Shown in pieces: positions 14,259 to 25,018 of a stretch of 64,000 nt of DNA (position 1 is the stretch's first letter; each line of letters begins with the position of its first letter). The notes below the pieces were generated by a model. It was not told the DNA's origin. It worked only from the letters and a program-made list of their open reading frames with translations, and made no database searches. Position numbers and translations under genes: made by a program. The stretch is from Ehretia macrophylla (taxonomy: Eukaryota > Streptophyta > Magnoliopsida > Boraginales > Ehretiaceae). The stretch lies in assembly GCA_037974665.1 (NCBI GenBank), contig CM075773.1, positions 28,799,853 through 28,863,852 of the forward strand, given 5' to 3'.

Positions 14259-15416
14259 TGTCACGCCCCAATCCGACCTATAAAGGTTAGACTAGGGTGT
14301 AATCTAAACATTCAAGTCATATCACGTACTTAATCGTTCATGAAGGTTTAATACTTAACATTTAGCCTAAACTCCACAAATTCTCTGAAAAACTGGCAGT
14401 ATAACAGCTGTAATTAGGCTCTTTAGTTTGACCTAATTCTCTAAACGCCTCAACATTTCCAATCTCAATTTCATTTCCAACTAAGATTACTATTTATCAC
14501 CCATTGAAACGCCTGCTAGTTATCTCGAAGTCTCGTTTGATTAACAACCTAGCATGATAACTCTGTCTTGTTTGTTTTGTTAACCCTTGTTACAAAAGTA
14601 CCTGTTGGTCTTAGCCTACCAATGAGTACCTGCTTAAGATTGGATAGATTCATTTTACTTAATCATTACCCGATACTTCATAAGCCTGTGATAGATACTA
14701 ACCAGTAGCGATAGCAAAAACGACCATAAGAGTGTCTATCCAGTTATGATCAGTACAACCCAAAATTTGACCCCAAATTACAACGGGGTTCATTTACAAT
14801 ACCACAACAAACAACATAAGAAATAGTCTTCAAGCAACATATCGTTCACAAAATGGCCATAGTCAAGTAAGGCACGTAGGGCAAGCAATCATTCCAAGGA
14901 ATCATCAAAAGGCACGTTGTCCTCGGGTACCTATTCCTGGTCTTCTTCACCTAAGATGATAAAAGAGGGTGAGTCCTTATGAACTCAGCGAGGGGGAACG
15001 AGAAATAAGTTTTGAAACTCTTTTTCCGGTTCAACTTATGAAAACTCTTTTTGCAAGTATGTCATATATCACAAGTAAGTACATAATGTAATATAAAAGT
15101 AAAAGAACACAATTACCCGACTTTCCTCCCCGAGGTCCTCTTGGAACCAAGCGAGAGTACTTATACACATAGTGAAAAGGATACGGTGAGTTTTTGCTCT
15201 CAGATCATTGCCAGTATCAGTTGTTGCAGTCGACTTCAAATCTTCCACTTATCACGCCAAATAGGTGTACTCCGGACGTACCCCGAGATCCTACGACCTA
15301 ACTCTCCAAGGAAGTCTAGCCCCTAAGCGAGAGAGGGAATTGCACAATGGTAGTCACGGTTGCACCGGCAAGCCCGATGCCTCCCGGTGTACGTGAACGC
15401 TACCACGCCAGCATGA

Positions 15417-15430
15417 AAGGTTGCAACCTT
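15417..15430. repeat. Perfect 14-bp palindrome AAGGTTGCAACCTT (element 1, 3' LTR)
   Basis: A self-complementary sequence found unchanged in all five LTRs that include this region: here and at 22835-22848, 30720-30733, 37242-37255 and 57388-57401. Just to its left on the plus strand lies another near inverted repeat, GCACCGG...CCGGTGT. Flanking bases vary between copies while the palindrome does not. Confidence 0.8.
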
Positions 15431-16189
15431 ATATGCAATGTACATTTATGATATGTAATATATCACATTAGGAGGACAACAAAGTAGGTTGCCTCCGACC
15501 AGTCAGAAGATTGCACATTGACAAGTAAACACGCAACGCATGATATGATAGGTAATTTGACTTGTAAAGCACATGGAGTTATATGAATATTAAACGGGCA
15601 GCCATGTAACGCATGTAAATCAAGTCATATAACTCATTTCAATGTTCACGTAATCAAATAATAAGATTATACAACATGCAACAACATCTACGTGGGACCG
15701 GGTGCAAGAAAGGCCTACCTGTCAACATGTAATAATCGGAATCACATTTAGGGCTATAAGGGCAACTACGGGCAGCCTACTAATAATATAATTAAACACG
15801 ATATCCATATGATCAACACTTAGCGCGAGTTTTTCTAGTCACTAGGGTTTCAATTCATGCTTACCCGTGCGATTAAGCCCCAAGTTGTCCCGTAATTAAA
15901 CTCAAGCCATGCAACGATTAATTAAAATACCCTCAAGCATTCAAAACAGTCCACACCACATCCAAGTGCCACAATCCCAAGCATTTAATACAACAAGAGA
16001 AGTTACAATACTTTTCAAAGCATATCACTGGATGAAAACCTCACTGCAATGGACTGTTTTCTCACAATTATTGAGATAAGCAAACAATCTCCAATTCCAG
16101 TGAAAAAAATGGCAAATTAAAGCTTAAGGAGTGAATGAAATTCAGAAACAAACCTCGCATCATTTGGAGTTCAGGTTCAAGAGTTATAG

Positions 16190-16610
16190 CCAAAACCGTG
16201 AGACTATGCAAAACTGTCCAGATTTACACACATTTTAATACTTATCATTTTTGAGGGCCTTAGGGTCAGATTTAGCCTTAGTCCATTTCTGAAAAAAATG
16301 TCAAAAACTGAAAAATATATCGGCATTCCAAATGTCATACATTTTGGACATCATTTACTAAGTCAAAACTGGTTCGTTCTACAAGGACAGTGAATCTGCC
16401 AAAACCTGCTTCATTTTCCTAGATTTTCCCGATTTGGACACCTTTTTATGTTTTGCCATTTTAGGGGCCATAGAGTAAAAATTAGCTTTGGCCTATTTCT
16501 ACAAAAAATTCTCAGAACTGGAAAAAATAGTCACCTACCAATTTTCATGCATTTTCAACATCATTTACCTGGTCAAAATCACTTCGCTCCAACAAGTCAG
16601 AAGACTGTCC
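16190..16610 (-). repeat. Two-copy tandem duplication of about 210 bp inside the LTR
   Basis: The block with CATTTTTGAGGGCCTTAGGG at 16246 recurs in diverged form with CATTTTAGGGGCCATAGAG at 16457, an offset of 211 bp. Both copies continue in the same order through CTATTTCT, a short AAAAAT run, AGAACTG, CATGCATTTT or its variant, ATCATTTAC and TGGTC/AGTCAAAA. The same pair is present in the other LTRs, so the duplication predates the family's spread. Confidence 0.75.
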
Positions 16611-17098
16611 ATTTACGCGATTTCACCTATCTTCACATTCTAGCCAAATATCTTGCCATGCATGTTTACAAAAGCTCATGTACACACATATATCACAAGT
16701 ACAGAGGTAAAAATAGACATTTAAAGGCATACATGTGGTTTTTGAAAAGCTTTTCAAAAGAGTTTTAGCCCTCACCTTAGCAAGACGACAATGAAGTTGC
16801 ACAAAACTCTTGATGAAGCACAAGATCGACTTTTCTTCTTGCTTAGCCGAGAGACAACTTGAGATTCTCTAATTCCTAGCTAAGTTACCATGTTATTAGT
16901 AGGTGCATGTGGTTAGAACAAAAAGACAATGAAATAGGAGCTATCAAATTTACCTAAGCCGAAATGAAGGTGCTATAAGCTTGCATGTGTGTCTTTTGCA
17001 TTCTAGCTTGCTTGGTCGAGTTCCTTAGTAACTTGCATGTCTTGAAGAACATTTGGATGATGAACTTAAGCTATGGAGTCTATAATTGGAACTAGGGC

Positions 17099-17153
17099 CG
17101 AGAGAGAGAGAGAAGAAATAAGAGAGTGAGAGAAAATGAGAGAAAAATGAAAG
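17099..17153 (-). repeat. GA/CT-rich tract in LTR
   Basis: Plus-strand GA-rich low-complexity sequence, so CT-rich in the direction of element transcription. It is present at the same place in the other full LTRs (24515-24567, 32402-32469, 38921-38990, 59070-59122). Pyrimidine-rich patches often lie near plant core promoters and leaders; a role here is inference. Confidence 0.6.
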
Positions 17154-17603
17154 CTTTGAGGGATTTTGATGCATGTGTCGGCTATGGGCTTTGAAATTTC
17201 AGAATTTGTGTCTTCAAGAGAATAATTTGAAATGTCTAGCATGGGCAATTTGAGTGTGTCGAGAATGGGGTGCATTGGGTAGGGTTTTAAGCCATTTTTT
17301 TATGCTTTGTGTCATAACTTGTCATAGAATGTCTAGGTGTAATTTTGAAATATGCAAGGCTTGTTCAAATGCTCCATGTGGTCGGCCAAGCTTGTGCAAG
17401 ATTCTGAATATTTTGTCTTGTTTGAGCATTATTTAATTGAGTGCTTGAAATATGCAAAAGAATAAAGAATAAAGAATAAGAATGTCTAGCTTTTTGTGAG
17501 ATTTCGTCTTCTAGTGAGTTGAATTGGCATTTTAATATTAGTTAGTAGAATTTATAGGATTAATTAATGATCTAGTGCTTCGTGTAAGATGCTTTCTTGA
17601 TTA

Positions 17604-17834
17604 GCGTGCGGGCACGCTTTCCTAGGTTTTGGGCATGCACTACGAGGTAAGGCACAATCTACAAGATGAATGCACGTTTCCCAAGTAAATGCATACAACA
17701 CTAAATGAATGCACGTAGTTCAATGCAAGGCACACAGAACGAAACACGACTCTTAAACCTAGGTCAAGGCACGCAAGTCTAGGTTAGGGCACACAAAACG
17801 AGGTATCGCACGTAAATCGAGGTCGGGCCTCACA
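17604..17834 (-). repeat. ACGTG-bearing short-repeat array at LTR 5' end (element 1, 3' LTR)
   Basis: Degenerate units of about 20-22 bp. On the plus strand they read like GGCACGCAAGTCTAGGTTA and GGCACACAAAACGAGGT. About ten units lie between the TGTGAGG terminus and position 17604. The recurring core is GCACGTA/TACGTGC, which contains ACGTG. Being at the start of the LTR, the array lies in the presumed U3 promoter region. Confidence 0.75.
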
Positions 17835-17847
17835 TCCTTCCCTCCTT
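17835..17847 (-). other. Polypurine tract of retroelement 1
   Basis: On the minus strand this reads AAGGAGGGAAGGA and directly abuts the TGTGAGG start of the 3' LTR. That is the expected place and composition for the primer of plus-strand DNA synthesis. Confidence 0.85.
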
Positions 17848-18955
17848 AAAAGAATTTCGTCTCGAAATTCGATATTACCTTTGAAATAAAGCTGGATACT
17901 ATTGCTCTATCTGGTCTCGCCTTTTCCCACGTTGCTTCTTCAACTCCATGATGATCCCACAACACTTTCACCATCGGTATAGATTTGTTGCGCAACTCTC
18001 GATCTTGCTGGTCTAGGATCCGAACGGGCTTCTCTTCATAAGACAAGTTCTCCCGAAGTTGCAACGGCTCTGGCTCCAAGATATGCGATAGATTAGGGTG
18101 ATACTTCCGTAGCATTGAAACATGAAAAACGTCGTGAATATTGGAGAGGTTTTGGGGTAGTTCTAGGCGATACGCCAATTTGCCAACCTTCTCAATTATC
18201 TCAAATGGTCCTACAAACCTCGGGCTCAACTTTTCACCCTTGCCGTGTTTAATTAGTCCCCTCCGAGGTGATAGCTTCAAGAACACCTTGTCGCTGACCC
18301 CAAACTCTAGACTCCATCTCCGTCGGTCTGGGTAACTTTTCTACCTGCTTTGGGCAGTAAGCATCCGTTTCCAGATGAGGTGGACATTATCAACAGTCTT
18401 CACAAGTTTTGGTAGAAGGGTCGGGTCAAAAGTCTTCGTCTCACCTACTTCATCCCAGTAAATTGGGGATCGACACTTACGTCCATACAATGCCTTAAAT
18501 GGGGCCATCCCGATAGTGGCTTGATAACTGTTATTATAAGCAAACTCCGCTAGGGACATATATTTCTCCCAACCTTTTTCGAAGTCTAAAACACATGCCC
18601 TCAGCATATCCTCCAGAATCTGAATAGTTCTCTCAGATTGTTTGTCAGTTTGAGGGTGATAAGCCGCTAACTCCAAATCATACGTCGGGCAATTCAATTC
18701 ATACGGCTTCGGTTTCCTAGAAGCATACACAATCACTCTACCATTTTGTATCAACACACAACCCAGTCCTTCCTTCGAAGTATCGCTATAGATTACAAAG
18801 CCTTGACTCCCTTCAGGTAATGCAAGAACATGTGCGGTAGTCAATCTTTTCTGCAATTCTTGGAAGCTGTTCTCACACTTGTCATCCCACACGAACTTTG
18901 TTTTCTTTTGAGTGAGCTTTGTAAGCGGTCCTGCGATCTTTGAGAAATCCTTCAC
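17846..18955 (-). pseudogene. RNase H - integrase C-terminus - chromodomain fragment (pol)
   Basis: One reading frame interrupted by a TAG at 18341-18343. Counting from 18955, residues 1-50 are the RT/RNase H connection. Residues 53-97 are the start of RNase H, with the first catalytic Asp in VIYSDTS and a Glu in YDLELAA. The frame then switches at residue 97-99 (near 18660-18668) straight into integrase (YHPQTD...QSERT, with the third acid of the D,D,E triad). The rest of RNase H, the HHCC zinc finger and the first two integrase acids are missing. After the TAG, 17846-18286 encodes the integrase GPF module (KLSPRFVGPFEI), then a chromodomain-like part (PVRILD...MVKVLW...EEATWE). The C-terminus beyond EEATWE does not look like the usual YPxLF helix. 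The TAG sits where a Gln (CAG) would be usual. Confidence 0.9.
18655..18670 (-). other. Internal deletion junction fusing RNase H to integrase
   Basis: In a single open frame the RNase H motif ending LELAA is followed at once by the integrase motif YHPQTD. In intact chromoviruses these lie several hundred residues apart. The junction codons (GCG GCT TAT on the minus strand) could come from short shared sequence on both sides. The reading frame is kept, but RNase H and integrase are both inactivated. Confidence 0.85.
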
Positions 18956-19091
18956 GAACCTCCGATAATAGCCGGCTAGACCAAGAAAACGCTGAACCTC
19001 CGTAACATTTTCTGGCTTCTTCTAAGACATCACCGCTTCTATCTTTGTTGTATCCACTGTGCCCCAAAAAGCTAACCTGCTGTAACCAAAA
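18956..19091 (-). pseudogene. Frame-broken link between reverse transcriptase and RNase H
   Basis: Pieces of the RT C-terminal/connection region can be recognised in different frames, for example VSFLGH and a segment resembling [12 protein letters not shown] stop lies at about 19024-19026. At least one frame change separates the RT frame at 19092-19487 from the RNase H frame at 17846-18955. Confidence 0.7.
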
Positions 19092-19487
19092 TTAGCATTT
19101 GCTAAACTTCGCATACAATTGATGCACTCGAAGTTTATACAGTACCAATCGCAGATATAGTTCATGCTCAGCCTCCGATTTCGAGTATACCAAAATATCA
19201 TCAATGAAGATCACCACAAATTGGTCCAAGTAGGGTTGAAACACCCTGTGCATCAAGTCCATAAAAGCTGCAGGGGTGTTAGTTAGCCCAAATGGCATCA
19301 CCACATATTCATAATGCCCATATCTCGTCCTGAAAGCCGTTTTAGGCACATCCTCCTTTTTGATCCGCAACTGATAGTACCCTTGCCTCAAGTCGAGCTT
19401 TGAATACACTTTAGCTCCTTGAAGTTGATCGAACAACTCGTCAATCAGTGGAAGTGGGTATTTATTCTTGACGGTTACTTGGTTCAA
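19092..19487 (-). pseudogene. Reverse transcriptase core fragment (pol)
   Basis: A 131-residue frame of Ty3/gypsy reverse transcriptase, the enzyme that copies element RNA into DNA. Visible motifs are the substrate and first catalytic Asp region [10 protein letters not shown] (residues 31-40), VMPFGLTN (63-70) and the catalytic FIDD box (94-97). The fragment starts inside the domain ([12 protein letters not shown]), because sequence upstream to about 19779 has several stops and at least one frame change. Chromovirus pol is normally one long frame with gag, so this is a decayed part of a larger gene. Confidence 0.93.
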
Positions 19488-19779
19488 TCCTCAGTAATCG
19501 ATGCATAGCCTCAATGTTTCGTCTTTCTTCTTTACAAATAGGACTAGTGTAACTCACGGAGAAGAACTTGGTTGAACAAACCCCTTCTTCAACAATCCTT
19601 GCAATTGGTCATTCAATTCTTGTAGCTCGGATGGTGCCATACGATAGGGAGCTTTAGATATCAGCTAGGTACCAGGCAGTAATTCTATAATGAACTCAAT
19701 CTCCCGAGTCGAAGGGTAAACCGAGCAATTCTTCTGGAAACACATCCGCATAATCTTTAATCACTGGCATCTCCTCCAA
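19488..19779 (-). pseudogene. Degraded start of reverse transcriptase
   Basis: Short RT-like segments (for example [23 protein letters not shown]) fall in two frames separated by stop codons. They bridge the protease-frame fragment and the RT core. No continuous frame remains. Confidence 0.75.
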
Positions 19780-20421
19780 CTAAGCTTTGTCTGACGGCTT
19801 GTTGATGAGGTAAGGTAAGTATCCACTATATCCTTTTCTCAAGGACTTCACTGCATTCGTAGATGAAATGATGGAACTCCCAGTGAAGTCTCTTCGACCC
19901 ATTACCTCCAATATTAGTTGACCAGGTATCTGGAACGTTACAATCTTCATCCGGCAATCTAGTTGGGCATAATGCTTTGTCAACCAGTCCATCCCTAAGA
20001 TGACTTCATAGTCTCGAAAAGGTAATACAATAAGATTGGCTAAGAATTCCCTATCTTTAATTTGGATTTTACATGCTTTACAAGCTGAGCGAGTAACAAG
20101 TTTAGAATCCATCAGAGTACCAACTTCTACTTCGTAAGGCAAACATACAACTCTCAGTTTCACACGTTGCACACATAAGGGAGTAATAAATGAATGAGTA
20201 GCACCTGGATCAATTAGTACCATAATAGGTTGATTCAGTATCAAGAATGTACCTTCAAGAACAGCGGTCTCCTCTGGAAGCTCCTGGCACTCAATAGCAT
20301 AAGCTCGGGCCTGAACTCTAGGAACTGGAGTCTTGCCTCTACCAGCTGGTTTAACTTGATTTTGTCCTCTTTGCAATTTAGGGCAATCCTTGATCTGATG
20401 CTGATCACTACCACACCGCAC
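19780..20421 (-). pseudogene. Second zinc knuckle and aspartic protease fragment (gag-pol)
   Basis: A 213-residue frame. It opens with CGSDQHQIKDC, part of a zinc knuckle, followed by a basic, glycine/proline-containing linker. Retropepsin-like protease follows, with the active-site motif VLIDPGATHSF at about residue 72 and the ILGMDWL motif typical of Ty3/gypsy proteases. The protease would cut the polyprotein in the virus-like particle. The frame is the same as Gag (20581-21399) but is separated from it by stops at 20425-20427 and 20581-20583. Confidence 0.9.
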
Positions 20422-20442
20422 ACATCATCCTGACTTCTTCCA

Positions 20443-20484
20443 GCACTGGGCCTCGGTGTGACCCTTCTTGTCACAGTAAGAACA
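20443..20484 (-). pseudogene. CCHC zinc knuckle of Gag nucleocapsid
   Basis: Minus-strand codons give CSYCDKKGHTEAQC, an exact CX2CX4HX4C zinc knuckle, the RNA-binding motif of nucleocapsid. It is followed by WKKSG and a TGA at 20425-20427, then a second knuckle in the same frame. The TGA may have been an Arg CGA, since related knuckles in element 2 carry a basic residue there. Confidence 0.85.
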
Positions 20485-20580
20485 GTTGATAGACTCAGTA
20501 GCAGGTGAACTACCTATGGATCTGTGGGTGGAAGAGGCTGATGGCGCTTTAGTCAGGCCATGGTTATTAACTGGTCTATT

Positions 20581-21399
20581 CTAGCTCTGGCCCTGACTGC
20601 GACTCTGTCTTTGGAATTTCCTCTGTTGACCTGGAAGCTGATATGGTTTCTTGTTCGGCTGGCTCGAACCGGCCTTATCAAGTTTCTTTTTCTCAACTCG
20701 AGAGGCAGCCGCAAGGAGAGCAGAATAGATAGTGAAGTCATGCGAAGCCAACTGGTTTTGAATTTCTGGCCTCAACCCATTCGTAAATTTCCACATCTTC
20801 GCCTCAGGGGTACTGACCATATATTGAGCATAACGGGACAGTTGGTCAAAACGAGCCTCGTACTGGGCCACCGTCATGTTACCCTGGTTCAAGTGCATGA
20901 ATTCCTTAATTTGCCTCTGCCTGGAAACTGTAGGTATGTATTTCTCCTTGAATGCCTTAACAAAATTACCCCACAAGCGAGGTGTATGATCAGTTTCCCA
21001 AAGCGCCTCCACAGTGTGCCACCAATGCTCAGCATCTTCGTGCAACAGAAACACAGCGAACTCCACCTTTTCTTCATCAGTATAGTCAAGTGGCCAGAAA
21101 ATCCACTCGATCTCACACAGCCAAGCCTCTGCCTTTTCATCATCAACTTCCCCGTGGAATTTGGACGGGTGAAAGTCAATGAACTCACGCATTCTGCTAT
21201 TTCTCCCATGGTTACCATCATTCCTGTTGTTGTTGTTGTTTGCTTCACGTGCATCTTGACGTTCCATTACTCGCGACCCACTATCCATGGCATTCGCCAT
21301 CATGTTAAACATAGCTATGCCGGGACTAGTTTGATGAGCATCTCCGGTCTCTTGGGGCTCACCGCTCCTACTAGTAGTGCGGGTACTAGGGCCAGCCAT
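20581..21399 (-). pseudogene. Gag capsid (retrotransposon gag domain), truncated by a stop
   Basis: A 272-residue frame with a methionine start about 255 bp after the primer-binding site. Residues 1-70 are a low-complexity N-terminus with an Asn run (54-58). Residues about 85-215 are the Retrotrans_gag capsid domain, with AEAWLCEIEWIF, EDAEHWWHTV, LWGNFVKAFKEKYIP and QYEARFDQLSRYA. The end is basic and Gln/Arg-rich. The TAG at 20581-20583 stops the frame before the zinc knuckle and protease, although the frame is unchanged beyond it. Gag forms the particle that packages element RNA. Confidence 0.93.
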
Positions 21400-21654
21400 T
21401 TATAGGCACAGATTACAATGCACAATTTATTGGAATACGACAAACAAGAATTTAATGCATAAGATATGCAACTTATAATTTTATAGAGATACACAATTCT
21501 AGAAACAGTTAAGACAAGTTAATCACATAAGCACATAGAGACAGAGAAGGCACAATTAACATTGTCACACAACAACACATACAAACAAGTCATCCCAATT
21601 ACCTTAGGGCTTCTACCCATGGTCCGAGAGTTAAACCCGGCTTAAGCAATCTAA
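21400..21654 (-). other. 5' untranslated leader of retroelement 1
   Basis: A non-coding stretch between the primer-binding site and Gag. Its part nearest the primer site (about 21604-21640) is shared with element 2 at about 36030-36066: TTAGGGCTTCTACC, then GGTCCGAGAGTT and AACCCG. A segment kept between an autonomous-type and a gag-only element is a candidate for an RNA packaging or dimer signal; that is inference. Confidence 0.6.
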
Positions 21655-21666
21655 GCTCTGATACCA
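21655..21666 (-). other. Primer-binding site, initiator-Met tRNA
   Basis: The minus strand reads TGGTATCAGAGC, complementary to the 3' end of plant initiator-methionine tRNA. It lies 11 bp inside the 5' LTR. Confidence 0.95.
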
Positions 21667-22307
21667 TTTCTCTAAGGTGTCACACCCCAACCCGACCTAT
21701 AAAGGTTAGACTAGGGTGTGATCTAAACATTCAAGTCATATCACGTACTTAATCGTTCATCAAAGTTTAACACTTAACGTTTAGTCTAAACTCCACAAAT
21801 TCTCCAAAAAACCGGTAGTATAATGGCTGTAATTGGGCTCTTTAGTTTAACCTAATTCTCTAAACGCCTCAAAATTTCCAATCTCAATTTTATTTCCAAC
21901 TAAGATTACTATTTATCAACCATTGAAATGCCTACTAGTTATCTCGAAGTCTCGTTTGATTAACAACCTAGCATAATAACTCTGACTCGTTTGTTTTGTT
22001 AAACCTTGTTACAAAAGTACCTATTGATCTTAGCCTACCAATGAGTACCTGCTTAAGATTGGATAGATTCATTTTACTTAATCCTTGCCTGATACTTCAT
22101 AAGCCTGTGATAGATACTAGCCAGTAGCGATAGCAAAAATGATCACAAGAGTGTCTAACTAGTTATGTTCAGTACAACCCAAAATTAGACCCCAAATTAC
22201 AACGTGGGTCATTTACAATACAACAACAAGCAACAAAAGAAATAGTCTTCAAACAACATATCGTTCACAAAATGGCCATAGTCACGTAAGGCACGTAGGG
22301 CAAGCAA

Positions 22308-22370
22308 TCATTCCAAGGAGTCATCAATAGGCACGTTATCCTCGGGTACCTGTTCCTGGTCTTCTTCACC
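22308..22370 (-). other. Conserved short acidic peptide frame in LTR (element 1, 5' LTR)
   Basis: A 63-bp segment reading GEEDQEQVPEDNVPIDDSLE then stop. The same length and near-identical peptide occur at 30192-30254, 36714-36776 and 56900-56962. At 14889-14951 a stop replaces the second Gln codon. A pyrimidine-rich ...TTTATCATCTCAG precedes it, like a splice acceptor. Upstream the frame is open for only about 13 codons and has no Met, so it could be translated only as the end of a spliced or fused message. No function is known to me. Confidence 0.45.
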
Positions 22371-24363
22371 TGAGATGATAAAGAGGGTGAGTCCTTATGA
22401 ACTCAGCGAGGGGGAACGAGAAATAAGTTTTGAAACTCTTTTTCTGGTTCAACTTATGAAAACTCTTTTTGCAAGTATGACATATATCACAAGTAAGTAC
22501 GTAATGTAGTGTAAAAGTAAAATAACACAATTACCCGTCTTTCCTCCCCAAGGCCCTCTAGGAACCAAGCGAGAGTACTTATACACATAGTGAAAAGGAT
22601 ACGGTGAGTTTTTGCTCTCAGTTCATTTCCAGTATCAGTTATTGCGACCGACTTCAAATCTTCCACTTATCACGGCAAATGGTTATACTCCAGATGTACC
22701 CCAAAATCCTATGACCCAACTCTCCGAGGAAGTCTAGCCCCCAAGCGAGAGAGGGAATTGGACAATGGTAGTCACGGTTGCACCGGCAAGCCCGATGCCG
22801 CCCGGTGTGCGTGAACGCTACCACGCCAGAATTAAAGGTTGCAACCTTGTATGCAATGCATATTTATGACATTTAATATATCACATTAAGAGGACAACAA
22901 AGTAGGTTGCCTCCGACCAGTCATAAGTTTGCACATTGACAAGTAAACACGCGAGGCACGATATGACAGGCAATTTCACTTGTAAAGCACATGGAGTTAT
23001 ATGAATAATAAACGGGCAGCCATGTAACGCATGTAAATCAAGTCATATAACTCATTTCGAAGTTCACGTAATCAAATAATAAGATTATACAACATGCAAT
23101 GAGATCTACGTGGGACCGGGTACAAGAAAGGCCTACTTGTCAACATGTAATCATCGGATCACATTTAGGGCTATAAGGGCAACTACGGGCAGCCTACTAA
23201 TCATATAATTAAACACGATATCCATAGGATCAACACTTAGCGAGTTTTCCTAGTCACTAGGGTTTCAATTCATGCTTACCCGTGCGATTAAGCCCCAAGT
23301 TGTCCCGTAATTAAACTCAAGCCATGCATCGATTAATTAAAACACCGTCAAGCATTCAAAACAGTCCACACAACATCCAAGTGCCACAATCCCAAGCATT
23401 TAATACAACAAGAGAAGTTACAATAATTTTCAAAGCATATCACTAGATGAAAACCTCACTGCAATGGACTGTTTTCTCACAATAATTGAGACAAGAAAAA
23501 AATCTCCAATTCTAGTGAACAAAATTTCAAATTAAAGCTTAACGAGTGAACTAAATTCAGAAACAAACCTCACATCATTTGGGGTTCGGGTTCAAGAGTT
23601 ATAGCCAAAACGGTGAGACTACGCAAAACTGTCCAGATTTGCACACATTTCAATACTTTTCATTTTTTTAGGACCTTAGGATCAGATTTAGCCTTAGTCT
23701 ATTTCTGACAAAAATGTCTAGAACTGAAAAATATAGCAGCATAACAAATTTTATGCATTTTTTATATCATTTACTAAGTCAAAACTGGTTCGTTCTACAA
23801 GGACAGTGAATCTGCCAAAACCTGCTTCATTTTCCCAGATTTTCCAGATTTGGACACCTTTTGATGTTTTGCCATTTTGGGGACCTTCAAGTCAAAATTA
23901 TATTTGGCCTATTTCTATGAAAAATGCTCAGAACTGGCAAAACTAGTCACCTATCAAATTTCATGCATTTTCAACATCATTTACCTGGTCAAAGTCACTT
24001 CACACCAACAAGTTAGAAGACTGTCCATTTACGCGATTTCACCTATCTTCACATTCTAGCCAAATATCTTGCCATGCATGTTTACAAAAGATCATGTACA
24101 CACATATATCATAAGTACAGAGGTAAAAATAGACATTTAAAGGAATGCATGTGGTTTTTGAAAAGCTTTTCAAGAGAGTTTTAGCCCTCACCTTAGCAAG
24201 ACGACAATGAAGTTGCACAAAACTCTTGATGAAGCACAAGATCGACTTTTCTTCTTGCTTAGCCGAGAGACAACTTGAGATTCTCTAATTCCTAGCTAAG
24301 GTACCATGTTCTTAGTAGGTGTATGTGGTTAGAACAAAAAGAAAATGAAATAGGAGCTATCAA

Positions 24364-24372
24364 ATTTACCTA
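24364..24372 (-). other. Splice-donor-like site in LTR (element 1, 5' LTR)
   Basis: The minus strand reads AG|GTAAAT within TTCGGCTTAGGTAAAT. At the same place other LTRs read AG|GTGAGT (32254-32249 and 38774-38769), AG|GTATGT (58923-58918) and AG|GTAAGT (plus strand, 62690-62697). Each is a good donor although the bases differ. Confidence 0.4.
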
Positions 24373-25018
24373 AGCCGAAATGAAGGCGCTATAAGCTTAC
24401 ATGTGTGTCTTTTGCATTCTAGCTTGCTTGGTCGAGTTCCTTAGTAACTTGCATTTCTTGAAGAACCTTTGGATGATGAACTTAAGCTATGGAGTCTATA
24501 ATTGCAGCTAGGGCCGAGAGAGAGAGAGAAGAAATGAGAGAGTGAGAGAAAATGAGAGAAAAATGAAAGCTGTGAGGGATTTTGATGCATGTGTCGGCTA
24601 TGGGCTCTGAAATTTCAGAATTTGTGTCTTCAAGAGCATAATTTGAAATGTCTAGCATGGGAAATTTGATTGTGTCGAGAATGGGGTGCATTGGGTAGGG
24701 TTTTAAGCCATTTTTTTTATGCTTTGTGTCATAACTTGTCATAGAATGTCTAGGTGTAATTTTGAAATATGCAAGGCTTGTTCAAATGCTCCATGTGGTC
24801 GGCCAAGCTTGTGCAAGATTCTGAATTTTGTCTTGTTTGAGCATTATTTAATTGAGTGCTTGGAATATGCAAAGGACTAAAGAATAAAGAATAAGAATGT
24901 CTAGCTTTTGTGAGATTTCGTCTTCTAGTGAGTTGAATTAACAATTTAATATTAGTTAGTGGAGTTTGTAGGATTAATTAATGATCTAGTGCTTCGTGTA
25001 TGATGCTTTCTTGATTAG

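Larger units (their letters stand above)
14259..17834 (-). repeat. 3' LTR of retroelement 1
   Basis: A 3576-bp LTR whose minus strand begins TGTGAGGCC and ends GGGGCGTGACA, with TG...CA ends. It pairs with 21678-25248. Divergence is uneven by eye: about one base in ten near the 14.3-kb end, but only about 2-3% around 16.6-16.9 kb. In transcription order it holds a 5' array of ACGTG-bearing short repeats, a TTATTCTTT-type repeat, a CT-rich stretch, splice-donor-like sites, a two-copy duplication of about 210 bp, a perfect 14-bp palindrome, and an acidic peptide frame that here carries a premature stop. Confidence 0.93.

Noticed and set aside
17066-17275. Small frames rich in Ser and Leu in the LTRs (also 24482-24742, 38892-39155)
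   Set aside because: They come from the CT-rich tract; length and sequence change freely between LTR copies.
17545-17562. TATA box CCTATAAATTC in the element 1 3' LTR
   Set aside because: The other LTRs read CCTACAAA at this place, so TATAAA is probably a private change and not the family promoter.
20560-21405. 281-codon plus-strand frame opposite Gag
   Set aside because: It is the antisense shadow of the Gag frame and has no domain; Gag on the minus strand has clear capsid motifs.
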